Of a stretch of DNA of 64,000 nt, positions 61,031-64,000 are shown one piece after another. The DNA comes from Ceratotherium simum simum. Lineage: Eukaryota; Chordata; Mammalia; Perissodactyla; Rhinocerotidae. The first letter of the stretch is position 1. Each line of letters begins with the position of its first letter. Below the pieces are notes generated by a model. It did no database searches. It worked only from the letters and a program-made list of their open reading frames with translations, and had not been told where the DNA came from. The position numbers were made by a program, and so were the translations under genes. The DNA is taken from assembly GCF_000283155.1 (NCBI RefSeq), contig NW_004454181.1, forward strand, positions 27,739,204 to 27,803,203. Direction: 5' to 3'.

Positions 61031-63230
61031 TTTTCAAGGTTCATCCATGTGGAACATGTATCAGTATTTCATTCCTTTCTATTGATGAATAATATTGTAC
61101 TGTATGGATATACCACATTTTATTTATCCATTCGTTGGTTGATGGATACTTGAATTGTTTCCATTTTTTTACTATTATGAATAACACTGCTATTAACATT
61201 TGTGTGCAAGTTTTTGTGTGGACATAACGTTTTCATTTTTCTTGAACATATATGTAGGAATGGAATTGGAACTCTTGGGTCATATGGTAACTCTACTGTT
61301 TTACAAAGTAGCTACACCATATTACATTTCCATCAGCAACAATGTATGAGAGTTCCAATTTTTATGCATTCTCACCAACACCTGTATTATCTATCTTTTT
61401 TAGTATAGCCATCCTCGTGGGTGTGAAGTGCATCTCATTGTGGTTTGATTTGCATTTCTTTGATGGCTAATGATGTTGAGAATTTTTTCATGTGCTTATT
61501 GGACATTTGTATAACTTTGGAGAAATGTCTATTTAGATTCTTTGTACATTTTGAAATTGGGTTATTTGTCTTTTTGTTATTAAGTTGTAAGAATTCTTCA
61601 TACAGTCTAGATACAAGTCCTTTATGAGATGTATGATTTGCAAATTTTATCTCCCATTCTGTGGGTTGACTTTTCACATTCTTGATGGCATATTTTGCTG
61701 TACAAAAGTTTTTAACTTTGATGATGTCCAATTTATCTACTTTTCCTTTGTTGTTTGTCCTTTTGGTGTTATATCCAAGAAAGCTTTGCCTAACTCAAGG
61801 TCACAAAGATTTACTCCTATATTTTCTCCTAAGAGTTTTATAGTTTTAGTTCTTACATTTAGGTTTTTGACTTATTTTGAGTTAATTTTTGTGTATGGTG
61901 TGAGGAAAGAGTCCAACTTTGTTTTTTTTGCATATGTATGTTCAGTTCTCCTAGCACCATTTGTTGAAGACTATTCTTTCTCTATTGAATTGTCTTGGTA
62001 GCCTTGTTGAAAATCAACTGACCATAAATGTAAGAGTTTATTTCTGCACTCTCAATTCTATTCCATTTATCTATATGTCTAGCCTTATGTGAGTCCCACA
62101 TTGTCTTGTTTATTGTAGCTTTGTAGTAAGTTTGGGAAGTTTGAGTCCTCCAACTTTGTTCTTCTTTTTCAGGGTTGCTTTGGCTATTCTATGTCCGTTG
62201 TTATTCCATGTGAATTTTAGAATCAGCGTGTCAATTTCTATAAAGAAGCCAGCTGGGATTTTCATACATTTGCTGTGGACTGAATTGCGTCCTCCCCCAA
62301 ATTCATATGTTGAAGCCTTATCCCCTAAAGTGGTGGTATTTGGATATGAGGCCTTTAGGAGATAATTAGGTTTAGATGAAGTCATGAGGGTGGGGCCCTC
62401 ATTATGGGCTTAGTGCTCTTACTAGACGAGACACCATCGAGCTTGCCATTTCTCTCTCTAACATGTGAGGACACAGTGAGAAGGTGGCTGTCTGCAAGCC
62501 AGAAAGGGAGCTTTCACAAGAATACGACCATGCTGGCCTTGTTCTTGTGAAACATGACCTTGATCTTGGACTTCTAGCCTCTGGAACTATGAGAAAATAA
62601 ATTTCTGTTGTTTAAGCCACTCAATCTATGGTATTTTGCTATGGCAGCCTGAGATGACTAAGAAAGCATGAAATTTGTAGATCAATCTGAAGAATATTGC
62701 CATCTTAACAATATTAAGACTTCATATCCATGAACATGGGATGTCATTCCATTTATTTAGATCTTCTTTAATATTTTGTAGTTTTCAGAGTATAAATTTT
62801 ACACTTTTGTTAAATTTATTCCTATGTATTTTATTTTTGATGCTATTGTAAATGGAATTGTTTTCTCAATTTTCTGATTGTTCATTGCAAGTGTATAGAA
62901 ACACAATTGATTTTGTCATATAGATCTTGTACTCTAAAACACTGATAAACTTATTTGTTAATTCGAATAGTTTTTTAGTGCATTCCTTAGGATTTACTAT
63001 ATACAAGATCACATCATGTGCAAATAGAAATAGTCTTACTTCTTCTTTTTCAATCTGCATATCTTTTATTTCATTTTCTTGTCTAATTAACCCAGCATGA
63101 ACCTGCAACACGAAGTTGAATAGAAGTGTTGAAAGCAGACACCGTTTCCTTATTCTTGATCTTACAGGGAAGCAGGCAGTCTTTCACCATTAAGTACGAT
63201 GTTAGCCATGGGGTTGCCTTTGTTCTTAAA
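61031..63230 (-). mobile_element. Old L1 ORF2 fragment, minus strand, interrupted by an LTR
   Basis: Reverse-oriented ORF2 from the C-terminus (about 61031) back into the reverse transcriptase (about 63000). A minus frame near 61435-61731 carries KRHMKK-like C-terminal ORF2 sequence. The frame at 62866-63111 covers the polymerase motif, where FADD reads FAHD (63013-63024), a lost catalytic Asp. The element is split by the LTR at 62271-62668; both sides align to one continuous L1. Confidence 0.88.
62271..62668 (+). mobile_element. Solo LTR of MaLR type nested in L1
   Basis: About 398 bases starting tgctgtggactgaattg and ending near aagaaagca, with the MaLR hallmark aaataaatttctgttgtttaa close to the 3' end. 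The L1 text resumes on both sides (gggattttcatacatt, then gaaatttgtagatcaatc). No internal viral sequence is present. Exact subfamily (MLT1 or MST) and target duplication were not resolved. Confidence 0.78.
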
Positions 63231-64000
63231 AGGTAGTTTGCAGAATACATAATCCTAAATTTACAGGTATGTCTTTCAGTACATTAAAGGCATTATTCCA
63301 CTGTTTTCAGGTTTCTTTGTTGCTATTAAAACATCAGTTGCCAGTCTATTTACCATTCACATGTAGATGATTTGTCTTCTCTCTGGCTACTTTTAAGATA
63401 GTCTTTTTGTCTTTGGTGGTCTGCAATTTCACTCTGATATGTGTAGGTGGATTTCTTTTACATTTTTCTGCTGGGATTTATTAGTTTTCTTGGATACAAG
63501 GATTTGTGTCTTTCAACAATTCTAGAAAATTCATAGCTGTTATCTCTTCAAATATTGTCCTCCCACTCATGTTCTCTATTATATATCTCTGCAAGAACTA
63601 TGACAAACCTTAGATTTGATGTATGCCAAGCCTTCTCACTATATTCTCCATGTATCAACTTCTTTTTTACTTTTACCACCGTCTTATATTTCTGGGCTAC
63701 ATGTACATATCCATTTCTTGGCTAAAGCTTACAGTTTATTAATTCTATCTTCAGCAATGTCTAATCTGCTATTTAATCTATACACAGAGTTTTTCATTTC
63801 AAAGATTATATATTTTTATCTCTAGAAGTTTTATTTGTTTCTTTTTCAAATCTGCTCTGCTATTCCTTATAAGGTGTTGTTTCTTGTTCAATTTTTTTCT
63901 GGCTTCTCTTACTTGTTTAAATGTATTGAATGTATTATTATATAATGTCAGAAAATTTCAATACATGAAGTCTTTGAGGTTCTGATTCTGTTCTCCATTG
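63231..64000 (-). mobile_element. Probable old L1-like sequence to window end
   Basis: AT-rich sequence resembling a reverse-oriented region of ancient L1s (tctttggtggtctgcaattt, then ttatctcttcaaatattg). Too diverged for a firm call; it may belong to a different L1 copy from the one at 61031. Confidence 0.5.

Larger units (their letters stand above)
56881..64000 (-). other. ABLIM3 intron toward the 5' end (incomplete)
   Basis: A MER5-like element (about 57030-57200), MIRs (about 58800-58990 and 59780-59970, plus), a GGT-rich run (59106-59141), a MER2-like transposon, then old minus-strand L1 sequence to the window end, broken by an LTR. 57270-58790 is unassigned. No exon for residues 1-51 was found. 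Confidence 0.7.

Noticed and set aside
56881..64000. First coding exon (start of LIM1)
   Set aside because: No CxxC...HFHIRCFTC-like coding sequence was found on the minus strand here.

Overview
This is a mammalian genomic window holding one gene that spans most of it: ABLIM3 (actin-binding LIM protein 3), read on the minus strand. Twenty coding exons lie between 56880 (first exon in the window, end of LIM1) and 2754 (start of the villin headpiece). Spliced, they give 1787 bases of open frame with consistent phases and GT/AG borders throughout, equal to residues 52-646 of a 683-residue protein. The 5' exon(s) carrying the first half of LIM1 lie beyond 64000, and the exon(s) carrying the end of the headpiece lie before position 1. 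No second gene was found on either strand.

The host is most likely a perissodactyl, probably an equid. Two tRNA-derived SINEs (27204-27401 and 30211-30442) have the ERE-type head and tail known from horses, and a fairly young truncated L1 (28674-29580) has the matching style of 3' end. This rests on recalled repeat families and was not searched.

Layout, reading the gene 5' to 3' (right to left): 56881-64000 is intron filled by old L1s, a MaLR LTR nested in one of them, and a MER2-like transposon. From 56880 to 24415, six exons encode LIM1 (second finger) to LIM4, with every zinc ligand in view intact; the introns are long, up to 13.6 kb. From 22220 to 5932, eleven compact exons encode the Ser/Thr/Pro/Tyr-rich linker, several of them multiples of three and phase-symmetric. 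From 4144 to 2754, a 61-base exon, an 8-base microexon and an 81-base exon lead into the actin-binding headpiece. The LIM domains bind partner proteins, the linker scaffolds and carries phosphorylatable residues, and the headpiece binds F-actin.

The most interesting signals are the 8-base microexon, whose skipping would put a stop directly before the headpiece; a 6-base-spaced pair of CACGTG E-boxes in the LIM2 intron; a CR1/L3-type endonuclease relic still open for 104 codons; and a nested GTG/GAT-rich duplication. No wholly new system was found.
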